Below, piece after piece: positions 34,546 through 45,636 of a stretch of 64,000 bases of DNA. Each line of letters begins with the position of its first letter. The stretch's first letter is position 1. Below the pieces are notes generated by a model, which saw only the letters and a program-made list of their open reading frames with translations, made no database searches and was not told the DNA's origin. This DNA comes from Isoetes taiwanensis (taxonomy: Eukaryota; Streptophyta; Lycopodiopsida; Isoetales; Isoetaceae): the NCBI GenBank assembly GCA_021234155.1, contig JAJEKV010000094.1, positions 498,284-562,283 of the forward strand. The letters run 5' to 3'. The position numbers and the translations under genes were made by a program.

Positions 34546-34778
34546 GTCTAAAATCTTTTTTTTTTAATTGAAGGCTTAGTATTTATATTAATGTAGATAT
34601 ATGTGTACATATGAACATATGTATATACATATGTTTACAAAAAGTAACCGATTTGGGTAGGGTTGGTTGTGAAGACCCTTCAACATAATATCTTAAGAAA
34701 ATATTTAGGCCAGTTATAGGCCTGAACCTTTATCACAAAAGGATTTCAGTTTATAAAAGACAGTAACAGAGACAGTCT

Positions 34779-35195
34779 TCATTCCGAAAATCTCCTTTTC
34801 TTGGGCTCGCCCGCATCGTGATCCTTTCTCCCCATTCCTTTGGTGGCCCTTATGAATAGACAGAATGGGCATTTGCATAAATGAGCTTTCCCCGGATTAA
34901 ATCTTCCTTTCTTGTCTTTCGCCCCGCATAAAATATCCCTCTTTGCATCATAAGCTGTGTTACAAGCACAATTACAGTGACATACACCTTCATGTGCTAT
35001 CGGGATCTCGACCCCAAACTGAGTTAGCCATAGTGCATTAGAGTGAAGGTCAATCCTTTTCCACTTCAGCTTCTTTACCAACACCAGAATGTTCCCTGCG
35101 AATTTCAAAATAAAGTTAGACAAGGATGAAAAGAGTTCAAATATGAATACCGAAAATCTCCTCAATCCATTTAATATCATATTTAGTTTGCTCAA
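34779..35195 (-). CDS. Cysteine-rich 3'-terminal ORF of LINE-1 (138 codons)
   Basis: The frame overlaps the end of the main LINE ORF by about 60 bases in a different phase and runs to 34779. After a lysine-rich middle it has the Cys/His cluster VCHCNCACNTAYD and later LCGAKDKKGRFNPGKAHLCK, CPFC. The corresponding region of LINE-2 is recognisable but without this frame. It may be an extension of the LINE protein after a frameshift, or 3' untranslated sequence that happens to be open. No known domain is assigned. Confidence 0.3.
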   Translation of the reverse strand: MSKLNMILNGLRRFSVFIFELFSSLSNFILKFAGNILVLVKKLKWKRIDLHSNALWLTQFGVEIPIAHEGVCHCNCACNTAYDAKRDILCGAKDKKGRFNPGKAHLCKCPFCLFIRATKGMGRKDHDAGEPKKRRFSE

Positions 35196-36309
35196 TGATA
35201 GCCTGAGGCCAAATAATCTCCTCTTTGAAGATCAGGGAATTTCTTCCCTTCCACATCCTCCAAAGGAGAAGATAAATACGCCAATTTGATGGATTTTCAG
35301 GAAGAAAGAAGTCCGTGGGGCTCATGGTCCTAAGATTGGGCATATTAAGCTCAGTCTCGGCTAACTCCAGAGTCCATTCAGCCCATAGACAGTTTCTGAA
35401 AAGATGATTCTCATCTTCCTGATCCTGCATACATCGCACACAAATGTTAGAGTCTGTCATATTCATTCTCCATCTTTTCATATTTGTTGCAAGAGCCTTA
35501 TGCCAAAGCTGCCACATAAAGGCTTTGACTTTTGGGTGAATTGGACACTTCCAAAGAAAGATGAGATTCCTTTTGATCCTCAAGTGATCAGTATTCCATT
35601 TGATATGGATTGTTATATCCTGATCTCTGTTCAGGAATTTATAAGCTCTTTTAACTTTGTATCCACTGAACCCATTTATGTGCCACGAATCTTCTGAATG
35701 GTGCCACTGTCCACTAGCAAGTCTCTGGGTAATACTATTGAAAAGCATTTCGGACTCTTCCCCCAGATCCCTTAGAACAGAGGTATGATAGTCAAAATTA
35801 TTGGTAATGTCCCTGATGAACACAATTCCCCTGTTAGTCCATTGTTTAGTAAGGGTAGGAAAATGAGAGGCTAAACAAGTATTAGGATCATCCAGAATGA
35901 GAGAAGGGCTCCAGAAGATCGCTTGATCCTGAGAAAGGCCCTCCTTCCAAGTGTACATGCCTTTAACCTCGATCCACGCCCTGATCCACTTTTTAATAAT
36001 TTGTGGGATGGAATTTGGGATGGTGAAGGGAAAGAAAATACTAAAGGGAAGGTGCATCTTAAGTCCCCTCCACCCAAAGGGATGGCATCTCCCGATATAA
36101 TGTTTGATCAGAGCCTTGGCCGGATGATTAATCTGATCTGTACAGGCTCTGTAGAAGTATTTAGCAGCTAAAGCAGTTGCTTGCTTTTCGATATTAATAA
36201 CCCCCAATCCTCCCATACCTTTAGTTTTGCAACACTCCTTCATGGAGACCGGAATCCAAAGATCTTCGCTTGTACCCCCCGCAATGAATCTACCAATAAT
36301 GCTTTGCAT
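35137..36309 (-). CDS. LINE-1 ORF2 C-terminal region with zf-RVT domain (390 codons, intact)
   Basis: This is the longest intact LINE frame in the window. The N-terminal part (PVSMKECCKTKGMGGLGVIN, residues about 20-42) is the RT-distal connector typical of plant L1-like elements. WKGRNSLIF lies near the end. Residues about 260-325 form zf-RVT: IFLWKCPIHPKVKAFMWQLW followed by C-x2-C-x8-H-x4-C (CVRCMQD...HLFRNC). zf-RVT is a zinc-binding module thought to help template RNA handling. The first ATG is internal; the true ORF2 starts far upstream and is broken there, so this piece is not expected to be made as an independent protein. Confidence 0.92.
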   Translation of the reverse strand: MQSIIGRFIAGGTSEDLWIPVSMKECCKTKGMGGLGVINIEKQATALAAKYFYRACTDQINHPAKALIKHYIGRCHPFGWRGLKMHLPFSIFFPFTIPNSIPQIIKKWIRAWIEVKGMYTWKEGLSQDQAIFWSPSLILDDPNTCLASHFPTLTKQWTNRGIVFIRDITNNFDYHTSVLRDLGEESEMLFNSITQRLASGQWHHSEDSWHINGFSGYKVKRAYKFLNRDQDITIHIKWNTDHLRIKRNLIFLWKCPIHPKVKAFMWQLWHKALATNMKRWRMNMTDSNICVRCMQDQEDENHLFRNCLWAEWTLELAETELNMPNLRTMSPTDFFLPENPSNWRIYLLLWRMWKGRNSLIFKEEIIWPQAIIEQTKYDIKWIEEIFGIHI

Positions 36310-37523
36310 TTTAGAATAGACCTTTTAGGGGCCATAATAATAGATGACCTGATAAACCCGAGAAGAGGAGATAACAGAGTTTGCAAGAATAGCCCTACCA
36401 TTCTTAGAAAGAAATTTAGAGTTGAGAGAGTCCACCTTCCTCAGAAATTTGTCCAAGAGATCCCCCACGTGTCACCAAGCTCTTCACTCTAATTGCATAG
36501 GGATCCCCAAGATTTTGGTTTTGGTGGTAGGAGAGAGATACATACATCCGAGAGATAAAGTCGCTTGCTCCCCTTTAGTCTGATCCCTTGAAATCAGCTT
36601 TGTCTTGGTCGGGTTGATATTGCATCCAGAGCATCTTCCAAAGTCTTCGAATCTACCTGTAATTTGAATAGACCGGTTGTCCGTGATTCATAAAAAGAAA
36701 GGTATCATCTGCAAAAAATGAACATTGAGAATATCCTCCATCTCTTGATTAGGGGAGTTTGAGCCCTTTAAGCCCATTAAGATTCCTAAGCTTCGAAATT
36801 ACTATGCACCTTCCATGACTATTAGAAATAAAAAGGTGCCGGGGCAACCTTGTTTTTACCTCTTTTATGTCAAAGAAGGGACCGTGATTCCCCATTGATT
36901 AGACAAATGATCTTGAGTTTTTCGAATCGCCATGAAAATAGAAATTACCTCTTCCGAGAATCCTAAACTCCGGCCACATTCTTGCAAAAATTTCCAACTT
37001 CATCGTGGTCAAGGCTTTGGTGATGTCCAATTTCGTAAGCCCTATGTTTTGTTTAGTTTCCCTGGCCCAACTGATCTCTAGAGATGCTTCTGCAACATTG
37101 TCCAAAATGTATCTCCCTTTCAAGTAGGCACTTTGTGTCTTACTTATGATCTCATCAAGGATAGGCTTGACTCTAGCTGCAATTGAACCTGAAATAAGCT
37201 TATAGAGCACATTGGATAGTGAGATAGGCCTATAATCAGAAAACGAGATGGGCATGTCAATTTTAGGTATGAGAGCAATAAGGCTAGTATTGATCCTGCA
37301 GTCCAAACCTTTGGTTAGTAAGAATTCATTAGCAATGAAAACCACAAGCAGGGAGGCCATCCGGACCCGGAGTTTTGCCATTTTCCATTTCATTTAGCAC
37401 CTTAAAGATTTCCTCGTTGTTGAAAGGTCTAGACATGCCGTTGTTCATGGCGCTATTAACTCGCCCTAATATCAATGAAGTTATGAATGTCTTGAGAGCT
37501 CGTGATCCCCCGATAGTACCCAT
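36310..37523 (-). pseudogene. LINE-1 reverse transcriptase, frameshifted
   Basis: On the minus strand: EMENGKTPGPDG (about 37395), SLIALIPKIDMPISFSDYRP and ISLSNVLYKL (37290-37190), TQSAYLKGRYILDN (about 37130), and the LTKLDITKA region that carries the first catalytic Asp (about 37030). The second catalytic motif is FADD at 36715-36704, intact but in another frame. RT copies LINE RNA at the nicked target. At least three frameshifts separate the pieces. Downstream, 36600-36310 continues toward the intact C-terminal ORF. Confidence 0.9.
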
Positions 37524-38099
37524 AATTCGATAAAATGCTCCTTAGCACCTCTTTGAGATGATTGTCCTCAACAATATTATTTCCTCCCAAAGAACACTAT
37601 ATATATGATTCTTCTTAATCCTCCCTTTGCCATAATGAAAAGTATTTGAGTTGGCCCTCTCATCTTCCTTTTTACTCTTTGACTTTGGCCTTAGTCTTCC
37701 AACCCTTTGCAATCCTGATTTCTTCCCTTTCAATCTGAATTTTAAGATTCTCCTTATTCGACCTTTGAGCTATTCCATACCGATTTCTCAACTCTTGCGT
37801 GTGAATAGTCTCTTTCGATGTATCTCCTTCCCCCAAACTTTTAACCAATTTTTATGTTTTAGAGGTCTTAACCCACCAATCCATCCACCCGAAGTTCATT
37901 ACCGGGCTTATCTTCCATATCCAACACCCGAAAGCTAACTCGTAATGAAATCATCTTGATCCAAAGATTAGTATTAAGCTTAAAGTAGGAATTCCTTTTC
38001 CTCCGATTATTGTTGGCATTGATATTAATAAGTCGGGATAATGATCGAGAGATAGTGTAATTCGAGAGGTTGGAGACTCTAGAGTCGCTGCTCCATAAT

Positions 38100-38785
38100 G
38101 ATTCACTAAGGTAAAACCTATCATGAAGACAATGCTAGATAGGTTGGATTCTCGGGATTATTCCAGCTATAGGAATGAGGGACCACTCTTGCCAAATTTA
38201 GGTGGTGATTTGTAAGCAGAGTCATCCATTTATCATTCTCTTCCCCGCTAAGGGCTCTGAAATTAGCACTCCTCATATACTCATGAGTAACCATATTAAA
38301 ATCACCCCCCATTATGATCTCATCATAAGGGATACTATTCAAACCATTAGTTATAATATTCCGTGAGTCAGCCCTCTCACCATGTCATGATGATAGGCAT
38401 AAATGTTCACAAAAGCAATCCTATTGTTCCCTATATTGCCATGTAAAATCAGACATCTCTTACTACCATCCCCGCATCATCCCCGTGATATCACTTAGAT
38501 TAATCCTACTATGCCAAGCAATAGAAATACCTGCCGAAGAATTGTTTGCTTTTATAGACCAATGATTAAAATTATTAGGCAATACTTCTCTAATAATATT
38601 ATCAATACTATCATCATGGATCTTGTGTTCTTAGAAGAAAATGAAGTCTAAATTCATAGAAGCAAGACAAACCTTCACCCTTCCTCTTTTCACATTAGAA
38701 TTAATGCCCCGCAGTTCCGTGTAATACCCTTAAGATTTATGTCCATTTAACCGGGGTTTTCCTTGAGACCTTCGGGTGGTCCCAT
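38100..38785 (-). pseudogene. LINE-1 endonuclease (AP-type), main copy, frameshifted
   Basis: The domain start (around MDINLKG and FQEHKIHD equivalents) lies at 38785-38507 with several small lesions. The catalytic IIMGGDFNMV lies at about 38318-38289 in the frame 38342-38121, followed by SGEENDKWMTLLTNHHLNLA. AP-type endonuclease nicks the target DNA to prime reverse transcription. Frames are broken between these parts. 37524-38100 continues with ORF2 sequence too degraded to translate. Confidence 0.85.
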
Positions 38786-39146
38786 GATCATTTTCTTCTC
38801 ATTTCCTTTTTCCCTTCTTCCTTCTTCTAGTAACTAGATTCCATTCCAAGTTCTCGAATCGATCCCGATCTAGGTCCCGACGTAATTTTCTAATCTTCAT
38901 TCATATCCATATCCCCGGCCATCTCATTTGAAACCACCCGCCCAATCGGGTACTTATGGAGGAGGCCACAAAGTTAATGGGGTCGATCACGGATAAGAAG
39001 CTTGGGAGGGAATTGCACAATAATTGCCTTCTTGGTCCATCCCCCCTCAAGATTAGGGATGGGTAGAGAAGGAGGGGTGGGATCTTCAATCACCATGATT
39101 TCCTTTGTTACCGCCACTTCCCTCCCTTTTTCCTCTACACTTACGC

Positions 39147-39453
39147 TTAGGTCTCCAGACCTAGATTAATCCTACTATGCCAAGCAATAGAAATACCTGC
39201 CGAAGAATTGTTTGCTTTTATAGACCAATGATTAAAATTATTAGACAACACTTCTCTAATAATATTATCAATACTATCATCATGGATCTTGTGTTCTTGG
39301 AAGAAAATGAAGTCTAAATTCATAGAAGCAAGACAAACCTTCACCCTTCCTCTTTTCACATTAGAATTAATGCCCTGCAGGTTCCAGGTAATACCCTTAA
39401 GATTTATGTCCATTTAACTGGGGGTTTGGTTTTCCTTGGAGACCTTCTGGGTG
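39147..39453 (-). pseudogene. Duplicated start of the LINE-1 endonuclease
   Basis: The frame from 39413 begins MDINLKGITWNLQGINSNV and contains FIFFQEHKIHDDSID, the N-terminal AP-endonuclease strand and catalytic Glu region. It stops being endonuclease near 39163, and a second copy of the same part follows at 38785. About 375 bases between them look like the tail of ORF1 or the ORF1/ORF2 spacer. This copy is the cleaner of the two. Confidence 0.88.
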
Positions 39454-39465
39454 GTCTAAAATCTT

Positions 39466-40152
39466 ATACATTATGATACAAAACTCGAGATTAATTTGAA
39501 AATTTATAATACTAAAAATGTTGATATTCCAGTTTCCATTCTTGTTAATGTTCACCTCAGGGCAAAAGGATACAATTGGTGATCAGTGATAAACTGAGAG
39601 ACCCAATGTACCTTTTGGCCCTTGCACGATTACCATTATCATGCTAATTGTGTATTGATTGGCTGCAGGTACGGGTTCTCTCCTCCAATTGTGTTTATTT
39701 TGCTGTTAGAGTTGGCTTTAGCTTGAAGGATGTGGAATATCGAAAAAAGACATGGACAATGGTTTGGAGTCATCCATTGGAATATGTGTCTTGCAATATT
39801 GACGATCTACGATTCAAAGTGATTTAGTAAGACAACTATTTTAGATTACTGATACACATGGTAAGATCCTTTTGGCTCAAGTGTATCCGTGCCAAGTTCT
39901 GGGCATAATGTTCAAACTATGGTACATAGAGTTTATAGTCTATGTAACTGCACATAATTCGAATTGAGTATTGTAGCAGATGAATTACATAATGATTCTA
40001 GTGAGTAAATAATGGTCTTCAAATTATTTAGGCTTTGGGAAAAGAGGTACTAGTCTAGACTGGCTTGCCCAGTTTAGATATTAGGATGATAATAACGCCA
40101 AGGGATTGACCGAGGCAGATCTTTGTCTAAGCTTGCTAGTTCAAAGTCGAAG
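39466..40152. other. No gene seen
   Basis: AT-rich spacer downstream of the LINE-1 target duplication. No supported frame. Confidence 0.55.
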
Positions 40153-40235
40153 TTTTTTTTTTTTTTTTTAATTTGAAGGATATCATTTTATTCATCATCA
40201 CATCATGAGTACATTCTACATATCACATAGAAGCC
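40153..40235 (-). mobile_element. Possible retroposon 3' end after a poly(T)
   Basis: A 17-base T-run (40153-40169) is followed by aatttgaaggatatcatttt, resembling the start of the LINE-1 3' end (T-run then aattgaaggc). Only this tail-proximal part is recognisable. Confidence 0.35.
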
Positions 40236-40318
40236 AATCCACTACTTAGGCACGATATGCTAGGAGATGGTTTGCATGTGTATCTAGTATATATGGCCCG
40301 CCGCTTTAATATCTCTAC

Positions 40319-40790
40319 CATAGAATAGAATAGAATAGTTTTTAAACGCCCACTGAGACCAATAGGTCATGGGACCCATACAAATGGGCTAGTACAATCA
40401 TTACTACTAGGATTAAAACCCACCTTTCCGAAGGTTTTCAAGGGAAAACCTTTGCAAGAATGATGATACTAGACAAGCTTAGATAATGACCACCGAGGGC
40501 TCGATGATTGCGCACGCTTATCTAGAACCTCAAGTATATATAATGCCAAGTCATGCAATGATGGTGTCTTTGAGAAGTTGTGGAAGCGCGGAATGGAATG
40601 CTAAGGTCAAAAAATGATTCCTCCGACTATCTCAAAAGCGTGGCAACTCGTAAGAGTATGGCTTTCATCTTCAATAACTTGCAGAATCGCAACAGTACAT
40701 AGTCCGCCTTCTCATTGCGCGCAGCCCCATCTATCCGTCTCTCAATCCCAGACTGCGGGACCACGCGGCGAATTGATGCAATAGCTACAA
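40319..40790 (-). mobile_element. Tailed repeat family A, long copy (about 470 bp)
   Basis: (agaat)n tail at 40320-40338, then gagaccaataggtcatggga through gatgatactagacaagct and gctaaggtcaaaaaatgatt to about gggaccacgcgg. It is the inverted homologue of 29800-30287. No coding capacity. Confidence 0.7.
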
Positions 40791-41039
40791 ACTTGTTCCC
40801 CGACAATGAAGCAAGCAAATAAGCTTGGGGCCCCGTGCCAAAGTGGGATTTATGTGTGCATGATAATGACCCCGCCACTTGGGCTAAAGTAATCAAGGTC
40901 CCCATATCTAGAAGATGCTTTGCATGTGATTATCTAGTATATATGGCAAGTTTAATGTCTCTACCACAAAGACCTGTAGGGTTGTACTTGAAGAAACCGG
41001 GACCTATATGGCGTTTTAATGTCTTACTACAGACCATTT

Positions 41040-41180
41040 GATCAGAAGTTGAACCCATGACTTCGTGGACAATGGATTTTAAGGTCCCTATTACTAGATG
41101 GATGTTGGCCATGTTTGAACCCGCGACCCTCATATGTGGTAGTTTAAGGTCCCCGGCCACTAGACCATACCCCAAAGGGC
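41040..41180 (-). mobile_element. tRNA-derived SINE-like element
   Basis: On the minus strand TGGTCTAGTGGCC (41167-41155) fits the pol III A box, and GGGTTCAAAC (41122-41113) fits the B box, about 33 bases apart as in tRNA genes. The sequence does not fold as a full tRNA. A weaker second A-box-like phrase lies near 40883-40895. Body and tail borders are not resolved. Confidence 0.5.
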
Positions 41181-41599
41181 ATGACATCACATTGTTGATC
41201 TCACGATCTTGTTATGCCTCATTACTTCTAGTTGAAGAGCCAAAATAGGTCGGTATTTGCTTTGTAGTACTATCTATACTATCTTCTTTATAACAAATTT
41301 TCTATCTTTTTTCAATCAAGGACAGTAGCTATTACAAATTCAATAGTGACCGCTAACAATTTTGATGCTCTATGCTTTGTGATTGTTAAGAAAACCTTAA
41401 CAAAGGAGGTGCTTAGAATGCACATCTTTGTCCTATGATATAGAATCACATTTTGACATAAACAACCTTAGATTTGATGCTTCTTAACTCAAAATGATCG
41501 TTAGAAGTGATTTTACCTTATGTTCCACATCAATATGTATGTGAATTTTTCTATTCTAAGTGTTCTATGATGATCTATATTTTGGACTGAATTCTAAAT
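41181..41599. other. No gene seen
   Basis: AT-rich spacer. Confidence 0.55.
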
Positions 41600-42480
41600 A
41601 CAGGTGCCATCTCACTCATCCCCAAGGTCATTGATCCTCAGACTATTTCAGACTGGCGACCCATCACCTTATTATCATTTGTACATAAGATCTTTGCCAA
41701 TGCTTTTACGGAGTGAGTGGACGAGTCCATCTCTCAGCTTACGAGGGAATCTATTATGCACGTAAACAAAACCTTCAAGTTGTGTACCTTAAGCTTGATT
41801 TTATGTAAGACTTATGATAGTGTTAGGAATTCATGCGATGTATGCTAAGACCGGGATTTGGGGAACAATTCATATCGACATTATGAAGCTGCATGTCTCT
41901 GCTCGAGTGACAGTTATGTTCTATGGTGAGCCATTAGATGCCTTCTCACTTGGTCGTGGTATTCGTCAAGGATGCCCTTTGGCATCCACAATTGTAGTAG
42001 AGGCTTTATCGCAGTTATTCACTATTGCAAACCACGAGGGACTTCTCCATGGTCTCAGAATGAAGGATGGCACACAAGAGGTTTGCAATCAATATGCATC
42101 TTACACAATCCCTTCCCCGTCACTAGTTCTAACAATCTACAAGCTTACAAATTGCTCTTAGACACTTTTTCACCGGGCTTCGTGTCTTTTGGGGTGGCGT
42201 ATGTACAGCTTTTATGGATATTGGATACTCCGACTCCAGCATGTGTTCATGATTATCCATGGAAATTACTTTGCTCATGGACATCAAGTTGTTGAGGATT
42301 CTAGTTGGCATCCATGTTACCAACCGGGGTTTCATGGGAGAAGATCATTAAGGGTTTGGAGAAACACTTGTTCTAGTGGTCCACTCCACAATGTTAAGTG
42401 GGTCGCATTTACGCGGGCCAAGTCGGTCCTTAGTAGTATCATGTCTATATGGCATCCTTCGCTAGCCCCCCACGATCAAA
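41600..42480 (+). pseudogene. Reverse transcriptase fragment of a different LINE
   Basis: Shifting plus-strand frames give GAISLIPKVIDPQTISDWRP with ITLLSFVHKIFA (41600-41700), a KTYDSV remnant of the catalytic motif (about 41805), MKLHVSARVTVMFYGEP and SLGRGIRQGCPLAS (41880-41990), and a later VTNRVSWEKI-type phrase (about 42320). The order fits non-LTR RT. The wording differs from LINE-1 and LINE-2 (for example RGIRQGCPLAS), so it is a separate family. No endonuclease, poly(A) or target duplication was found. Confidence 0.8.
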
Positions 42481-44421
42481 GTACATGAGCTCATTGCAAT
42501 AGTTCGAACTTTATATGGGGTGCAATCGAGGAAGGTACCGCGATTAAGGTGGTTTGGTCGGCGCATCCTTCCAAAATAGGCGTGTACGCAGAGCAAAGTC
42601 CCATTTCAAAATTCATTTGAGACTCCCCGAATGGTGAAGATGACTCTCATAGTTTATGCCTTCTTAGACAAGCTCTTGGTCACCGTATCCCTCTAGGGCA
42701 AGAAGGCAGTCAAATCAGTCCTACCTTGGGCATTATTTCAGCCTTTGCAACCATTTCCAAGCGCTTCTCCATTTCTCGTGGATTGCTGACGTGATGGGAT
42801 GCACAAACACCCTTTTTGGCCATGCCCTTCCATCCACACCCCTATTGGAGACTCCATGGTGGTGGGTATCATCGCTTCTCCAAACCCTCGGGCAAAGACC
42901 TCCACCGGTAGCATCAATTCATCCCCTTACACGCAGACAATGGGTTCTGCGTGTTGTCTCTATTCAAGCATGGTATGAAGCCGGTCGCCACCGCCTTGGC
43001 CCAATTTCGTGTAAGTTCCTCGCCGCCGCTGAGATGCCTCAGATGGAAGAAGGTCACACAAAATTTGCCTCTTTATGGTGCAGCATTGGTGTTACCAAAA
43101 GGGTGCCTTGGGACCGCCGTGGAAACTATTCACAAAGGCAAGCACTTTGTCAAATCAAGATGTCGCCTTTCTTTAGCACCATAGACCCTCCAGCCAAGCC
43201 GAGGGTGGCACGTAGTGTTCCACGTAACCCCCTCTGCATCGTATTACGGCTTATGGCTTTTGGGATTAGTTGCTCCACCCTAAAGTAATGCGGTAAATCG
43301 GTGGTAGGTTATCCACGTGTGCCCGCATGTTAATGCCTTCCCACATCGCGGATGATCCCTCACATATCTACAATATGCCCGCCTCCGCCTTGCATCGGTG
43401 AGACTCTTTGAGCACCGCTCTTCTATTGTTTAGAGGTTACCGGGCCGCGGGTCGTTTGTTTAACAAAGGCATTGACCGCCGATGCATCCTCTGGCATCCT
43501 ATCCCAATGCATGGCCCCAAGCCAAAACGGTAAGGCATTCCATCTTGTTTCGGGTTGACTCTTGGGTCGATATGGGTAAGTACATTGTGCTCTAGACTCG
43601 CGGTTCGTGGCATCCTTTTTATGCTTACATAGTTAGATGAGACATATATAATTTATACTTTTTATCTAAACTTTTGGCTTTCGGCCCTTCAAAAAATAAA
43701 AAATAATACTTTATAGAAAATGCCACATAGAATATTATCACTTGAGGTTAACTTGTAATGCTTATCGCATTTGAGTAACAAAATGCCCTATGCTCTCATT
43801 TTCACAACAGCAACACATTTAGATTGCCTTGTTGTACACGATCTATGTGTTTCAAAGTTTTAAAATGCCAAAACAAATAGGACATGTCTACTATTTAAAG
43901 GAGAGAATGCAATAACATAAAGGAGCTCATAGTTTGAGGAATATACAAGCAACACGACATTGAGCACAAACTATAGATGGGCTATCTTCATTACATTTCA
44001 ATAGTGCCAAGTTTGGTAAGGATGAGAAAGCCTACATTATGGGATGACCAGTCTTCATTGGAGTACACTATTTTAGCACTCTATACTAGGCAGGAGATCA
44101 ACTTTGTGAAAGAAAAACTCTTGGTGGATGGCCCAAGGTAGAGCAAAAGATAATCTATGCATGCACCTATAAGAAATGTATTCTAAGTTAACTTTGATAT
44201 TTAATGAATTTTCCTCGGCAGGAGGGAAAATGGCATGGACTAGTGGATGTCACCATGAGTAGAAGACATACATGGAGATGACGAAATGTAGTGCAATGAT
44301 GTTGGTATGATAAGCAGAGTGCGAAAAGGACAGGCTACGAGTAGGGTTTGGTGATAGAATCTCAATTATGCATGTTGATACGTTGTGGATGCATATAGAA
44401 TACCCAGATACTATTATATAA
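42481..44421. other. No recognised gene
   Basis: 42480-43290 is richer in GC and holds plus frames (42791-43288, 42951-43184) with no motif. It may be the decayed continuation of the LINE fragment to its left. 43300-44421 is AT-rich spacer. Confidence 0.45.
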
Positions 44422-44560
44422 TACCCAAGATACTATACACACATTATCTTAGGGTTTAAGGTATTATATTATTGTACAGAGATAGAATACCCAAGATATA
44501 TGGTATACATTATCTTAGGGTTTAAGGTCTCAGGTATGAGTGGTCTCAGGTATGAGTGGT
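44422..44560. repeat. Short direct duplications
   Basis: atacccaagatac/tat with ttatcttagggtttaaggt occurs at 44422-44462 and 44482-44527. ctcaggtatgagtggt then occurs twice in tandem. Confidence 0.75.
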
Positions 44561-45636
44561 GGACACTAGTTTCAAAAAAATGAGCTCTAGTCTACTATCC
44601 AAAGCACAAGCTTGAGAGCAATGATTCTTAACATAGAAGGAAGACATCTTCATCACATCAGCAGGATCTCTCAAGACTGGTGTTCACGTAAGCCTGCATC
44701 AGCCATGGATCTTGGTGCAACTAGTCTAATCTTACACAACCTTTATTCTATAGTCCCTGCAATAGTACTGCGTTTTATTATCCTGTTAATGACCTTCAAT
44801 GCAGTAGGCCCTGCAGCCCCGAAATCCCCCTTCTTTTTAAGCTTAATGTAGTGCTCCTCATTTTCAACTGCTATAACTTCTGCTGCACTCTGCAGATTGT
44901 GCATTTTTTTATTTGGTTTCTATTGATCAGATTCAGGCCCTGCTTTAAATTCCTGACATTGCCAATCTGATTTTTAAGCAGAACCCAAGTGGATGGGATT
45001 CAGATCTGCCATAATTGTTCAGAAAAAAACTAAAGCTCAACCTGTTATAAAGTAATAAACGCTAAGTAAGTAGCTAGATTATAGAGATATCAGGGTATGG
45101 GTATCAAACCTCTGGCAGATGTCAAAATTGTTCAAATAAGACAAACCCAATACAGATATCCCAATCTTAGATTCAAAACATAAAAGGATTTTGATAAATC
45201 AATCAAGTACATAAACTGTATTCTTGTCGTTTATCCAAGGCTAAACCCTAGAGCAGTAATGTAACAGACCTACCAGACTTAACTAAGAAGGTAAATTCCA
45301 CTGTATCGGGCGTTTTTGAAAAAGCCCAAAAGAGTCGAATGGATGCCCAATATTGTTCCTTTCCTCTAAATCCCAGACAAAGGATCTGTTGTGGGATTAA
45401 AATTATGCTGCAGCTATGATGGGCATGTCTGAAGAATCCGCTTTTGAGCTGTACAATATGTTCCTTGTCTACTTTCCATAGTTTTGTGAGATTCTGGTGC
45501 AGTGTATAATAATTGGCAGGAGCCCACAAAAAACGCCATATTGATTCTTCTTCTTATCTGTTAGGTTCGAAGATTTTCACCTATATTGTGTGGGATTGTT
45601 TGGGGCCGTTGGATGGACAAGCCTAACCACCTTTGT
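44561..45636. other. No gene seen
   Basis: Spacer without supported frame. The minus frame 45529-45248 has no motif. Confidence 0.5.

Larger units (their letters stand above)
34558..39453 (-). mobile_element. L1-like LINE, 5'-truncated (LINE-1)
   Basis: A 4.9-kb non-LTR retrotransposon on the minus strand. Its 3' end is a poly(A) (T-run from 34558). The target duplication gtctaaaatctt lies at 34546-34557 and 39454-39465, so both ends are defined. Endonuclease, reverse transcriptase and zf-RVT domains are present in order. ORF1 is mostly missing. The 5' part contains a direct duplication of the endonuclease start. It belongs to the same family as LINE-2 at 55317-61872; the shared phrase GGLGVINIEK and the endonuclease start NLQGINS show this. 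Confidence 0.93.

Noticed and set aside
35871-36492. Plus ORFs at 35923-36171 and 36181-36492
   Set aside because: Antisense of the LINE-1 ORF2 frame.
42791-43288. Host gene of 165 codons on the plus strand
   Set aside because: High GC patch but no motif; position downstream of a LINE RT fragment makes decayed LINE sequence more likely.
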